The notes beneath the pieces were generated by a model that was not told where the DNA came from, made no database searches, and saw only the letters and a list, made by a program, of their open reading frames with translations. A stretch of 64,000 nucleotides of DNA from Mycolicibacterium aromaticivorans JS19b1 = JCM 16368 (lineage in GTDB: Bacteria > Actinomycetota > Actinomycetes > Mycobacteriales > Mycobacteriaceae): contig NZ_JALN02000001.1 of assembly GCF_000559085.1 (NCBI RefSeq), forward strand, positions 1,736,001 to 1,800,000, read 5' to 3'. The position numbers and the translations under genes were made by a program. Position 1 is the first letter of the stretch, and each line of letters begins with the position of its first letter. Of the stretch, positions 42,859 to 51,994 are shown in pieces.

Positions 42859-44672
42859 GCCAGCGATTCCAGCCACGCTCGGTGCAGGGCGGCGTAGCGG
42901 CCTTCCGCGTCGACGAGCTCACTGGGCGGTCCGTCCTCGACGATGCGCCCGTGCTCCAGCACCAGCACCCGGTCGGCGATTTCGACGGTCGACAACCGGT
43001 GGGCGATGATCAGCGCCGTCCGGTCGGCCAGCACGGTGCGCAGCGCGCGCTGCACCAGCCGCTCGCTGGGGATGTCCAGCGACGACGTCGCTTCGTCGAG
43101 GATCAGCACCGCGGGGTCGGCGAGGAATGCCCGTGCGAACGCGACCAACTGCCGCTGCCCGGCCGACAGCCGCCCCCCGCGGGTGGCGACGTCGGTGTCG
43201 TAGCCGTCGGGCAGCGCGTCGATGAACTCGTCGGCCCCGACCGCGACCGCGGCGGCGTGCACCTCGGCGTCCGACGCCGACGGGCGGCCGAACCGGATGT
43301 TGTCGGCGACGGTCCCGGAGAACAGGAAGTTCTCCTGGGTCACCATCACGACGTGGCGGCGCAGGTCGCTTTGCGCGAAGTCCCGCAGATCGACACCGTC
43401 GAGGGTGACCGCACCCGAGGTCGGGTCGTAGAACCGGGCGATCAGCTTGGCGATCGTGGTCTTACCCGCACCAGTGGTGCCGACCAGCGCGACGGTCTGC
43501 CCGGCCGGCACGACCAGCGACAGCCCGGGCAACACCGGCCGGGCCGGCACATAGTTGAATTGCACGTCGCGGAAGGCGATTTCGCCGTTGATCCGGTCGA
43601 GGTGCACCGGCACAGGCGGGTCCGCGATCGCCGGCTTCTGGGCCAGCACGCCGGCAAGCTTCTCCAGCGCACTGGATGCCGACTGGAAGGTGTTGAAGAA
43701 CTGCGAGATCTCCTGCATCGGCTCGAAGAACATCCGCAGATACAGCAGGAACGCCGCCAGGGTGCCGATCGTCATCTCGCCGTGCAACACCCGGTAGCCG
43801 CCGTAGAGCAACACCACGCCGGTGGTCAGGTTGCCGACCAGCTTGACCGCGGGCATGAAGATCGCCAGCAGCCGGAAGGTCCGTTCGTTGTCGAAGCGGT
43901 ACCGGTCGGCGACGTCGTCGAAGATCTCCTGATTGCGCGGCCCGCGCCGGTAGGCCTGGACCGCTTTGATGCCCGTCATCGTCTCGACGAACTGCACGAT
44001 CACCAGCGCGGCGCTCTCCCGCACGCGGCGATAGGTCTTGGCCGACTCGGCCGAGAACCACCACACCAGCGCCACGAGGATCGGGAAGGCGGCCAGGCAC
44101 ATCAGGCCCAGCTTCACGTCGAGGGTGACCAGCAGGATCGCGGTGCCGAACAACGTCAGCACCGCGGTGATCAGGCTGTCGAAGCCGGTCTCCAGCATGT
44201 CCTGGATGGCGTCGACATCGTTGGTCAACCGGCTGACCACCCGGCCGGAGGTGTAGCGGTCGTGGAAGGCCACGTCGAGGCGCTGGAAGTGCCGGAACAC
44301 CCGGCGGCGCACCTCCAGCAGCACACTCTGGCCGATGCGGCCGGAGCGCTTCAGGAACGTCATCCGGCTGATCGCCTGCACGCACACCACACCGCAGAGC
44401 ACCGCGACGACGATGATCAGTTCGCGCGCCGGACCACCGGCCAGCAGCGGTGGGATGGCGTGATCGATACCGCGCTGGACCAGAAGCGGAACCGACAGCC
44501 GCGCAGCGTTTTCCACCACGACGACGAGCGCGAGCAGCGCGACCGTCGCCTTGAACGGCGCGAGCAGCGAACCCAGCAGCGCACGGGCCTCACGTTTACG
44601 CGGCCTGGCCTCGTCGATCGGCAGGTCGTCGGGTTCCTCGTCGAGCCGCCCCCGCCATTCGGTGGCGGTCAT
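42855..44672 (-). CDS. ABC exporter half-transporter, canonical ATP site subunit
   Basis: 605 aa: six-helix membrane domain (about 55-340) plus ATPase (about 370-600). Walker A GTTGAGKTT, Walker B VLILDEATSSLD with the catalytic Glu, and a divergent signature LSAGQRQL. The ATG at 44672 overlaps the preceding ABC stop (ATGA). Paired with the upstream gene as a heterodimer: its intact Glu makes the consensus site and its altered signature serves the degenerate one. Likely exports a lipid or drug. Confidence 0.88.
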   Translation of the reverse strand: MTATEWRGRLDEEPDDLPIDEARPRKREARALLGSLLAPFKATVALLALVVVVENAARLSVPLLVQRGIDHAIPPLLAGGPARELIIVVAVLCGVVCVQAISRMTFLKRSGRIGQSVLLEVRRRVFRHFQRLDVAFHDRYTSGRVVSRLTNDVDAIQDMLETGFDSLITAVLTLFGTAILLVTLDVKLGLMCLAAFPILVALVWWFSAESAKTYRRVRESAALVIVQFVETMTGIKAVQAYRRGPRNQEIFDDVADRYRFDNERTFRLLAIFMPAVKLVGNLTTGVVLLYGGYRVLHGEMTIGTLAAFLLYLRMFFEPMQEISQFFNTFQSASSALEKLAGVLAQKPAIADPPVPVHLDRINGEIAFRDVQFNYVPARPVLPGLSLVVPAGQTVALVGTTGAGKTTIAKLIARFYDPTSGAVTLDGVDLRDFAQSDLRRHVVMVTQENFLFSGTVADNIRFGRPSASDAEVHAAAVAVGADEFIDALPDGYDTDVATRGGRLSAGQRQLVAFARAFLADPAVLILDEATSSLDIPSERLVQRALRTVLADRTALIIAHRLSTVEIADRVLVLEHGRIVEDGPPSELVDAEGRYAALHRAWLESLA

Positions 44673-46660
44673 CGCTGCCGGCCCTCCGACGCCAGGTAGT
44701 CGGACGTACGCCGGGTGGCGCCCCGCTGCTCGCACGCCTCCTCATAGGCGTGATCCAGCCGGTGGCGCTCGTCGTCGTCCTCCCAGTCGCAGCGCACCTC
44801 GCTCCCGTCGTCGAGCTCGTCGTCGGCGGCGAGCAGGAAGCGGTAGCGCGGAACGGTGGCGAGCAGTTCTGCGTGGGTGCCGATATGCGTGATCGTGCCC
44901 GCGCCGTCGACGGTGTCGAGCAGCGCGACCTTGTCGGCCAGCAGGACCGTCGAGGCGCGGTGCGCGACCACGACGGCCGTGACACCGGCCAGCACCCGCC
45001 CGAGAGCCTCGGTGACCACAGCCTCGGTGTGCACGTCGAGCGCGGACAGCGTGTCGTCGAGCACCAGGACCCGCGGTGCGGCCAGGATGGCGCGGGCCAA
45101 CGAAAGCCGTTGCCGCTGACCACCGGACAGGCTCATGCCCTGTTCCCCGATCCGGGTCTGCAGACCGTACGGCAGGTCGTAGACGAACTGCGCGGCGGCG
45201 ATCTCGACAGCGCTGCGCAGCTCGTCCTCGGACGCCTCCGGCCTTCCGAGCCGGAGGTTCTCTGCGACCGACATGGAGAACAACGTCGGGTCCTCGAACG
45301 CGGTGGCGACGGTGGTGCGCAACGCATCCAGGGACAGCTCGCGGATGTCGGTGCCGTCGATGCGGATCGCACCCTCGGTGACGTCGTAGAGCCGCGGCAG
45401 GAGACCGGCCAGCACCGATTTGCCCGAACCGGTGGCGCCCACCAGCGCCAGCGTCTCGCCCGGTTCGACGGTCACGGTGACGTGCCGCAACGCCCAGGAC
45501 TCTGAGTCAGGGAACCGAAAACCCACGTCGTCCAGCTCCAGGCGCCCGCCGCGCGGCGCGACCCTGCAGGGCCCGTCGGTGATCTCCCGCGGGGCGTCGA
45601 AGATCTCGGCGATCCGGTTGGCCGCCGTCATCGCCTCCTGCGTCATCGACAGCAGGAAACCCAGCGAAGCGATCGGCCACACCAGCGACAGCATCATCGT
45701 GATGAACGCGACCAGCGTGCCCATGGTGACCAGGCCGTGCCCGGCGGCATACGCACCGAAGCCCAGCACCACGATCAGCGTGAGGTTGGGGATCACCTCG
45801 AGCAACGTCCAGAACCTCGCCGACACCGCGACCTTCTGGATCTGGGTGTCGTACAGCGTGCTTGCCTGCTCATCGAAGCGGTCGTACACGTAGTTCTCCC
45901 GACCGAAGGACTTCACCGCGCGCAGCCCCAGCGCCGACTCCTCGACGTGGGTGGCGACATGGCCGGCCTGGTCCTGGGCCTGCCGGGCCAGTTGGGTGAA
46001 GGTGCGCTCGAAGTGCAGCACGATCAGGGTGATCGGCGCGATCGAGACCAGTACGACGACACCGAGCGGCCAGTACATCGCCAGCAGGATGATGGTGACG
46101 ACGGTGATCTGCAGGATGTTGAGGATCAGGAAGACCAGTCCGAATGACAGTAACCGTCGAATCACGTTGAGATCGTTCATGATTCGCGACAGCAGCTGGC
46201 CCGATTGCCAGCGGCCGTGAAACGACATCGGCAGGATCTGCAGCCGGGCGTAGAGGTCTTTACGGATGTCGGCCTCGACACCCATGGTGGCCCGGGACAC
46301 CAGCCAGCGGCGGATGAACCACAGCACCGCCTCGGTGACGCCGACTGCCATCGCGGCGGCGCCGACCACCCACAGTGCCCGCTGGTCCTGGTGGCGGACC
46401 GGTCCGTCGATCACCGCCTTGGTCATCAACGGGATCGCGACGGTGGCCGCCAGGCTGCTGATCGCGATGACGAGCATCGCGATCCACCGTGCGCGGTACG
46501 GCATCAGGTAGGGCAACAACCGGAACAGATCGGTGGCGGCCCGGGTGGTCGTGCGCGGCGCGGCGATGGCCGGTTCCGACACGATTTCGGAAGTCACCTC
46601 GTCCACCCCACCATTTCCCTCGTCACCGACACCGCTGAACCTAAGCGCCCAGTCCGACAT
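44669..46660 (-). CDS. ABC exporter half-transporter, degenerate ATP site subunit
   Basis: 663 aa: N-terminal cytosolic stretch, six-helix membrane domain (about 60-350) and ATPase domain. Walker A GATGSGKS, signature LSGGQRQRL, and Walker B VLVLDDTLSALD, in which the catalytic Glu is Asp. This substitution is typical of one subunit of heterodimeric exporters (TM287/288, BmrCD-like). A charged C-terminal tail (DDELDDGSEVRCDWEDDDER) is extra. The ATG at 46660 has aggggag upstream. First gene of a four-gene leftward operon; divergent from prrA. Confidence 0.88.
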   Translation of the reverse strand: MSDWALRFSGVGDEGNGGVDEVTSEIVSEPAIAAPRTTTRAATDLFRLLPYLMPYRARWIAMLVIAISSLAATVAIPLMTKAVIDGPVRHQDQRALWVVGAAAMAVGVTEAVLWFIRRWLVSRATMGVEADIRKDLYARLQILPMSFHGRWQSGQLLSRIMNDLNVIRRLLSFGLVFLILNILQITVVTIILLAMYWPLGVVVLVSIAPITLIVLHFERTFTQLARQAQDQAGHVATHVEESALGLRAVKSFGRENYVYDRFDEQASTLYDTQIQKVAVSARFWTLLEVIPNLTLIVVLGFGAYAAGHGLVTMGTLVAFITMMLSLVWPIASLGFLLSMTQEAMTAANRIAEIFDAPREITDGPCRVAPRGGRLELDDVGFRFPDSESWALRHVTVTVEPGETLALVGATGSGKSVLAGLLPRLYDVTEGAIRIDGTDIRELSLDALRTTVATAFEDPTLFSMSVAENLRLGRPEASEDELRSAVEIAAAQFVYDLPYGLQTRIGEQGMSLSGGQRQRLSLARAILAAPRVLVLDDTLSALDVHTEAVVTEALGRVLAGVTAVVVAHRASTVLLADKVALLDTVDGAGTITHIGTHAELLATVPRYRFLLAADDELDDGSEVRCDWEDDDERHRLDHAYEEACEQRGATRRTSDYLASEGRQR

Positions 46661-46728
46661 GACTCCCCTGCATTCGATGATCCCACGGGAGTGCAATCGG
46701 TTATCGGACGAGATTTTTCAACGCTAGA

Positions 46729-46748
46729 ACCTCAACACCTATTGAGGT
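46729..46748. promoter_or_regulatory. Short inverted repeat between ABC exporter and prrA
   Basis: ACCTCAA and TTGAGGT with a six-base spacer lie 77 nt before the prrA ATG and 68 nt before the exporter ATG. It could be an operator for one of the two transcripts. No regulator match is claimed. Confidence 0.3.
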
Positions 46749-46825
46749 CAAACTCTTCCGGCGCAGGTCACCGTGTCGCGTCGGCCTCCCACTGATACGG
46801 GCGTCGATCAGGCAAGATAGTGCCC

Positions 46826-47527
46826 ATGGACAGTAGTTCAGCCGCACCCCGAGTACTGGTGGTCGACGACGATCCCGACGTGCTCGCCTCGCTCGACCGC
46901 GGTCTGCGGCTCTCCGGATTCGAGGTCTCCACCGCCGTCGACGGCGCCGAAGCCCTTCGCTCGGCCACCGAAACCAAACCGGACGCGATCATCCTCGACA
47001 TCAACATGCCGGTGCTCGACGGTGTCAGCGTGGTGACCGCACTTCGTGCGATGGACAACGACGTGCCGGTCTGTGTGCTCTCGGCGCGCAGTTCGGTCGA
47101 CGACCGGGTCGCCGGCCTGGAGGCCGGCGCCGACGACTACCTGGTCAAACCATTCGTGCTGGCCGAGTTGGTGGCCCGGGTCAAGGCACTGCTGCGCCGC
47201 CGGGGCGCCACCGCCACGTTCTCCTCGGAGACCATCCAGGTGGGTCCCCTGGAGGTCGACATCCCCGGTCGGCGGGCCAGGGTCAACGGTGTCGACGTCG
47301 ACCTGACGAAACGCGAGTTCGACCTGCTGGCCGTCCTCGCCGAGCACAAGACCGCGGTCTTGTCCCGTGCGCAGCTCCTCGAGCTGGTGTGGGGCTACGA
47401 CTTCGCCGCCGACACCAACGTGGTCGACGTCTTCATCGGTTACCTGCGCCGCAAGCTCGAGGCGGGCGGCGCACCCCGACTGCTGCACACCGTGCGCGGC
47501 GTCGGTTTCGTGCTGCGCACCCAGTGA
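46826..47527 (+). CDS. prrA: Response regulator PrrA
   Basis: 233 aa OmpR-type regulator, nearly identical in long stretches to M. tuberculosis PrrA (Rv0903c). The receiver has [23 protein letters not shown] and phospho-acceptor Asp in [12 protein letters not shown]. The winged helix has [22 protein letters not shown] and [13 protein letters not shown]. PrrAB is an essential two-component system in M. tuberculosis, tied to respiration and nitrogen control. The ATG at 46826 is used; a GTG two codons earlier is in frame. prrB starts 7 nt after its stop. Confidence 0.95.
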   Translation: MDSSSAAPRVLVVDDDPDVLASLDRGLRLSGFEVSTAVDGAEALRSATETKPDAIILDINMPVLDGVSVVTALRAMDNDVPVCVLSARSSVDDRVAGLEAGADDYLVKPFVLAELVARVKALLRRRGATATFSSETIQVGPLEVDIPGRRARVNGVDVDLTKREFDLLAVLAEHKTAVLSRAQLLELVWGYDFAADTNVVDVFIGYLRRKLEAGGAPRLLHTVRGVGFVLRTQ

Positions 47528-47534
47528 CCGGCTC

Positions 47535-48872
47535 GTGACGCTGCCGCGCATCTTCCGCCGCACGCCATCGCTTCGCACCCGGGTCGCGTTCGCGACGGCG
47601 ATCGGTGCGGCGATCGTCGTCACGATCGTCGGCGCCATCGTCTGGGTCGGGATCACCAACGACCGCCTGGAGCGACTCGACCGACGACTCGACGAGGCGG
47701 CGGGCTTCGCCGTCCCATTCGTGCCCCGCGGTCTCGATCAGATCCCGCCGTCACCCAATGACCAGGACGTGGTGATCACCGTCCGTCGCGGCGATCAGGT
47801 CCGGTCCAACTCCGATGTCGTGCTGCCGCGGCTGAACTCCGACTACGGCACCGCCGATGTCGACGGGGTGCGCTACCGGGTGCGCACGGTCGAACTCTCC
47901 TACCCGGAGGCCACCAGCCTGGAGGTGGGCGCCACCTTCGACGACACCATCGCCGACACCAACAATCTGCACCGCCGGGTGCTGATCATCTGTGTGTTCG
48001 CCGTCTGCGCCGCAGCGCTGCTGGGCTGGGCACTGGCCACCTTCGCGGTGCGGCCGCTGCGGCGCCTCGCCGCTCAGACCCGGGAGATCCAGGCCGGCGA
48101 CAAGGCACCCGACGTCGAGATCGGCGGAGCCACCGAGGCGGTGGAGATCGGCGAGGCGATCAAGGGTCTGCTGGAACGGATCTGGACCGAACAGGACCGG
48201 ACGCAGGCGGCGCTCGCCTCGGCGCGGGACTTCGCCGCGGTGTCAGCCCACGAGCTGCGGACACCCCTGACCGCGATGCGCACCAACCTCGAGGTGCTGG
48301 CCACCCTGGACATGACCGACGAACAGCGCAAGGAAGTGCTCAGCGATGTCGTGCGTACCCAGACCCGGATCGAGGCGACCCTCGGTGCGCTGGAACGCCT
48401 TGCCCAGGGCGAACTTTCGACCGAAGCCGACCAGGTCCCGGTCGACATCACCGAGCTGCTCGACCGCGCCGCACACGACGCCATGCGGGTGTACCCCGAC
48501 CTCGAGGTGACGCTGGTGCCGTCACCGACCTGCATCATCATCGGCCTGCCCGCCGGCCTCCGCCTGGCGGTGGACAATGCGATCGCCAACGCGGTCAAAC
48601 ACGGTGGCGCGACGCGGGTGCAACTCTCGGCGGTCAGCTCACGCGATGGTGTGGACATCGCGATAGACGACAACGGTTCCGGCGTCCCGGAGTCTGAGCG
48701 CACGGCGGTGTTCGAACGCTTCGCCCGTGGGTCGACAGCGTCACACTCCGGGTCCGGACTCGGCCTGGCGTTGGTCGCACAGCAAGCCGAAATCCATGGC
48801 GGCACAGCCGTGTTGGATGACAGTCCGCTCGGCGGCGCGCGACTGATGCTGCGGTTGCCCGCACCCTCCTAG
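47535..48872 (+). CDS. prrB: Sensor histidine kinase PrrB
   Basis: 445 aa, partner of PrrA (Rv0902c is 446 aa). Two transmembrane helices (about residues 17-38 and 145-165) flank a periplasmic sensor, then HAMP (about 170-220), a phospho-accepting His in SAHELRTPLTAMRTNLEVL, and HATPase motifs NAIANAVKHGG, DDNGSGVP and GSGLGLALV. The GTG at 47535 is 7 nt after the prrA stop. Its 3' end overlaps the convergent SDR by 4 nt. Confidence 0.94.
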   Translation: MTLPRIFRRTPSLRTRVAFATAIGAAIVVTIVGAIVWVGITNDRLERLDRRLDEAAGFAVPFVPRGLDQIPPSPNDQDVVITVRRGDQVRSNSDVVLPRLNSDYGTADVDGVRYRVRTVELSYPEATSLEVGATFDDTIADTNNLHRRVLIICVFAVCAAALLGWALATFAVRPLRRLAAQTREIQAGDKAPDVEIGGATEAVEIGEAIKGLLERIWTEQDRTQAALASARDFAAVSAHELRTPLTAMRTNLEVLATLDMTDEQRKEVLSDVVRTQTRIEATLGALERLAQGELSTEADQVPVDITELLDRAAHDAMRVYPDLEVTLVPSPTCIIIGLPAGLRLAVDNAIANAVKHGGATRVQLSAVSSRDGVDIAIDDNGSGVPESERTAVFERFARGSTASHSGSGLGLALVAQQAEIHGGTAVLDDSPLGGARLMLRLPAPS

Positions 48873-49663
48873 GCGGCCGGGGTGGCCCCGCAGATCGCGT
48901 TGCCGCCGTCGATGATCAGGGTGGTGCCGGTGACATAGGACGCCCCGGGGGTGGCCAGGAAGGCGACGCCGGCCGCCACCTCGTCGGCGGTGGCCGAGCG
49001 TCCGATCGGGGTGGCGTTCCCGGCGGCGACCTCCGAGGGCAGCTGGGCGGCCGTCGCGATCCACCCGGGCAGCACGAGGTTGGCGGTGATGCCGTTCTTA
49101 GCGTAGTCGACACTCATCGACCGTGTCATCCCCAGCATCGCGGCTTTCGCGGTGTGATATCCGACGTCGCCGGTGTAGGCGGTCAGCACGCCGGCCGTCG
49201 AACCGACATGGACCACCCGGCCGTAGCCGCGTTCGACCATTCCGGGCAAGGCCGCCCGGGTGACGAAGAACGCGCTGTCGAGATTGCGCCGCAAGGCAAG
49301 TGACCATTCCTCGTCGGTCATCACCATCAGCGAATTCGGCTCCTCGGGGCTGTTCACCGAGGCCAGACCGGCGTTGTTCACCAGGATGTCGAGCTTGCCG
49401 AACGCAAGCTGGGTGGCCTCGACCAAACCGTCCGCCGCGTCGCGGTCGAACAGGTCGGCGATGTGAGCCTGCGCCCGGATACCCTCCGCGGCGAGTTCCT
49501 CGGCTCGCTGATGCACCCGACCCGTGGTGCCGGTCACCATCACCGCCGCACCCAGTTGACCCAGCAGCCGCGCCGAGGCGAAGCCGATACCGAGCTCACT
49601 GCTCGACCCGGTGACCAGAGCCACCTGACCGCTCAGGTCAAACGCGCTTGGCGTAGCGGGCAT
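48869..49663 (-). CDS. SDR-family oxidoreductase
   Basis: 264 aa. Motifs: VTGSSSELGIGFAS (a glycine-rich loop longer than usual), NNAGLASV, catalytic Ser in VGSTAG, YHTAKAAMLG and VTGTTLIIDGGNAICG. The ATG at 49663 is chosen for gaaggga about 8 nt upstream; the earlier in-frame start reaches into the operator. Divergent from the substrate-binding lipoprotein gene, with a 25-bp palindrome between, so probably part of the accessory catabolic region. Substrate unknown. Confidence 0.85.
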   Translation of the reverse strand: MPATPSAFDLSGQVALVTGSSSELGIGFASARLLGQLGAAVMVTGTTGRVHQRAEELAAEGIRAQAHIADLFDRDAADGLVEATQLAFGKLDILVNNAGLASVNSPEEPNSLMVMTDEEWSLALRRNLDSAFFVTRAALPGMVERGYGRVVHVGSTAGVLTAYTGDVGYHTAKAAMLGMTRSMSVDYAKNGITANLVLPGWIATAAQLPSEVAAGNATPIGRSATADEVAAGVAFLATPGASYVTGTTLIIDGGNAICGATPAA

Positions 49664-49733
49664 TGCGCTTGCTCCCTTCGTAGTCCAGTTGTACGACGCC
49701 GAGACTAGGGCGTCGTCGCACACGTTTCTAGGT

Positions 49734-49758
49734 CGAACGTCCAAAACTTGGACGTTCG
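49734..49758. promoter_or_regulatory. 25-bp perfect palindrome, candidate TetR operator
   Basis: Arms CGAACGTCCAA and TTGGACGTTCG are perfect complements around AAC. It lies between the divergent SDR (70 nt) and substrate-binding protein (58 nt) starts. The TetR regulator encoded two genes downstream is the natural candidate to bind it and control both sides. Confidence 0.6.
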
Positions 49759-49816
49759 TACAAGGTGGTAACCGTCATGTCACACAGTCGAAATCAGCCG
49801 ACCTGAGACTTGCCCG

Positions 49817-51379
49817 ATGAAACTCACGTCGGGAATCGCACCGCTGGCGCTCGTCGCGCTGCTGTTCGCCGGAACGGCATGCTCGGGAAAGACCAACAGC
49901 ACCAACAACACTGCCGCTGAGGCGTCGACGGTGCGCACTCCGCTGATGTCGGACCCGCCGCCGCTGGACCCCGACACGTTCTACCAGCCCGAGGGCCTGC
50001 TGATCATGACCTCGACCTACCAGGGACTACTCCAGTACGCGCCCGGCACGACGAAGATCGCACCCTTGCTGGCCACCAAGTGGGCCGTCACCCCGGACGG
50101 ACTGACCTACACCTTCACCCTGCGTGACGGCGTCAAGTTCGCCGACGGCACCCCGTTCGACTCCGCGGCAGCCAAGGCCAGCTTCCAGCGGCGGATCGAC
50201 ATGAACGCCGGCCCGGCCTATATGCTCGCCGACGTCAAGGACATGCAGACGCCGGACCCGCACACCTTCGTGGTCACCCTCACCAAACCCGTTGCGCCCT
50301 TTCTGGATTACCTCGCATCCCCGTACGGCCCGCTGATGACCAGCCCGACCGCCGTTGCGCAGCATGCCACCGGCAACGACCACGCCTCGGCGTGGCTGGC
50401 CTCGCACACCGCGGGGACCGGTCCCTACGAGCTGACCGACGCCGTGCAGGCCAGCCACTACACGATGAGTGCGAACAAGAACTACTGGGGCCCGGCGCCG
50501 GAGATCACCTCGGTGCAGATGCCGGTGGTGACCGCCTCCGCGGTACAGCGTCTACAGCTCGGCAACGGCGAGCTCGACATGATCCTGCACGGGTTGTCCA
50601 AGGGCGACTACGAGGCACTGGCAGCTGGGCCCGACACCGAGGTACTGCAGCAGAATGCGCTGATCAAGACCATGGTCATGGTGAATCCGGCGTCGACGGT
50701 CTTCGCCTCGAAGGACGCCCGAGCGGCATTGTCTGCCGCACTCGACCAGAATGCCTTGACCACAAAGGTTTTCGGTGCGCAAGGGTCGCCGTCCACGCAG
50801 TTCTATCCGACCGGGATGATGCCGGACGGGGCGGTACCCGACACGCACGTCTATGACCCGTCGAAGCTGGCCGCACTCGGCAAGAATGGCGGTGACGTCT
50901 CGATCGGCTATCCGTCCGGCGACAGCAGCCTGCAGGACCTGGCCAACCAGACCCAGGTGATCCTGCAGACCGCGGGCTTCAAGGCCACAGTCCGCGACTT
51001 CCCGTCGGCACAGCTGTTCGCTCTGCCGCAAAACCCGGACCAGCGCCCTGACCTGTTCGCGGAGTCGTGGAATCCGGATGCCGCACACCCCGATACCTTC
51101 TCGAGGATCTACCAATACACCAACGCACCGGTCAACATCCTGGGCTGCACGGTGCCCGAGGCCGACAAGCTCCTCGACGCCGGGAGCGCCGAACCGGACC
51201 CGGCCAAATCGCAGGCGCTCTACGTCGACGCGGGCAAGGCCTACCGCGACTCGTTCTGCTGGATCAACCTGACCGACCTGCACAACACGGTGGCCGCCCG
51301 CAAGGGCTACTCCGGGTGGCAGAGCCAGCCTGCCTGGATGTGGGACACCGACTTCTCCACCCTCAAGCACCAGGGATGA
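49817..51379 (+). CDS. ABC-type peptide-family substrate-binding lipoprotein
   Basis: 520 aa. Signal peptide with lipobox GTACSG, then an SBP family 5 fold (oligopeptide/DppA-like): PLLATKWAVTPDGLTYTFTLRDGVKFADGTPFDSAAAKASFQ and GTGPYELTDAV. It should capture a ligand outside the membrane for an ABC importer, but no permease or ATPase genes are adjacent, so it is an orphan or serves a distant system. The stop overlaps the TetR start (ATGA). Ligand unknown; peptides, opines and other small cations are all known in this family. Confidence 0.85.
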   Translation: MKLTSGIAPLALVALLFAGTACSGKTNSTNNTAAEASTVRTPLMSDPPPLDPDTFYQPEGLLIMTSTYQGLLQYAPGTTKIAPLLATKWAVTPDGLTYTFTLRDGVKFADGTPFDSAAAKASFQRRIDMNAGPAYMLADVKDMQTPDPHTFVVTLTKPVAPFLDYLASPYGPLMTSPTAVAQHATGNDHASAWLASHTAGTGPYELTDAVQASHYTMSANKNYWGPAPEITSVQMPVVTASAVQRLQLGNGELDMILHGLSKGDYEALAAGPDTEVLQQNALIKTMVMVNPASTVFASKDARAALSAALDQNALTTKVFGAQGSPSTQFYPTGMMPDGAVPDTHVYDPSKLAALGKNGGDVSIGYPSGDSSLQDLANQTQVILQTAGFKATVRDFPSAQLFALPQNPDQRPDLFAESWNPDAAHPDTFSRIYQYTNAPVNILGCTVPEADKLLDAGSAEPDPAKSQALYVDAGKAYRDSFCWINLTDLHNTVAARKGYSGWQSQPAWMWDTDFSTLKHQG

Positions 51380-51978
51380 CGGCTGGCACGACCGCTCGCG
51401 GTGCAGCACGTCGAACCGAAATCATCGACGCTGCAATCGAAGTGATGGCGCAGGTCGGTCTGGCGGGGCTCTCGATGCGCCTGGTGGCCAACCAGGCTCA
51501 GATCCCGCTGGGCGCGCTGAGCTACTACTTCGACGACAAGTCCGATCTGATCGCGCAGGCGTTCGCGCAGTTGTCGGACCGCGAGATCGACCGGGTCGTC
51601 GCCACCGCGGAGCGGCTCGAGCCGTCGATGCCGGCCGAGCAGCTCGCCGACCTGGTCGCCGACATGATCATCGACGGGTTCAGCTCGCCACCCGGGGCGA
51701 TCGTCACCCGCTACGAGCTGGTCACCGAAGCCAGCCGCGACGAACGCCTGCGCCCGATGTTCGAAGCCTGGTACGCGGCAATGATTCCCGCGCTCAGCAG
51801 GCTTTTCCGCGGCATCGGATCGGGCCAGCCTGAACTCGACTCGCGCACCGTGATGGCGGTGATGGCCGGCCTGGAGATCGACAACCTCTACCGCCCGCTG
51901 GGCCCGGTGGACAAGCGCAGAATCCGGGCCACCCTGCGCCACGTATTCACAGCAGTGATCGCATTACACCAGACCTGA
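51376..51978 (+). CDS. TetR-family regulator
   Basis: 200 aa. The N-terminal HTH (about residues 10-55, RRTEIIDAAIEVMAQVGLAGLSMRLVANQAQIPLGALSYYFDDK) is followed by a helical ligand domain. The ATG at 51376 overlaps the lipoprotein stop, and ureohydrolase A starts 16 nt later. It probably represses this operon through the palindrome at 49734-49758. The opening MTAGTTARGAARRTE is basic, as is common in the family. Confidence 0.88.
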   Translation: MTAGTTARGAARRTEIIDAAIEVMAQVGLAGLSMRLVANQAQIPLGALSYYFDDKSDLIAQAFAQLSDREIDRVVATAERLEPSMPAEQLADLVADMIIDGFSSPPGAIVTRYELVTEASRDERLRPMFEAWYAAMIPALSRLFRGIGSGQPELDSRTVMAVMAGLEIDNLYRPLGPVDKRRIRATLRHVFTAVIALHQT

Positions 51979-51994
51979 ACGAAAGGCAGCACGT

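Noticed and set aside
42882..44699. 605-codon open frame on the plus strand
   Set aside because: Antisense to the ABC exporter subunit with full Walker and signature motifs; the product is rich in His, Arg and Gln without domain features.
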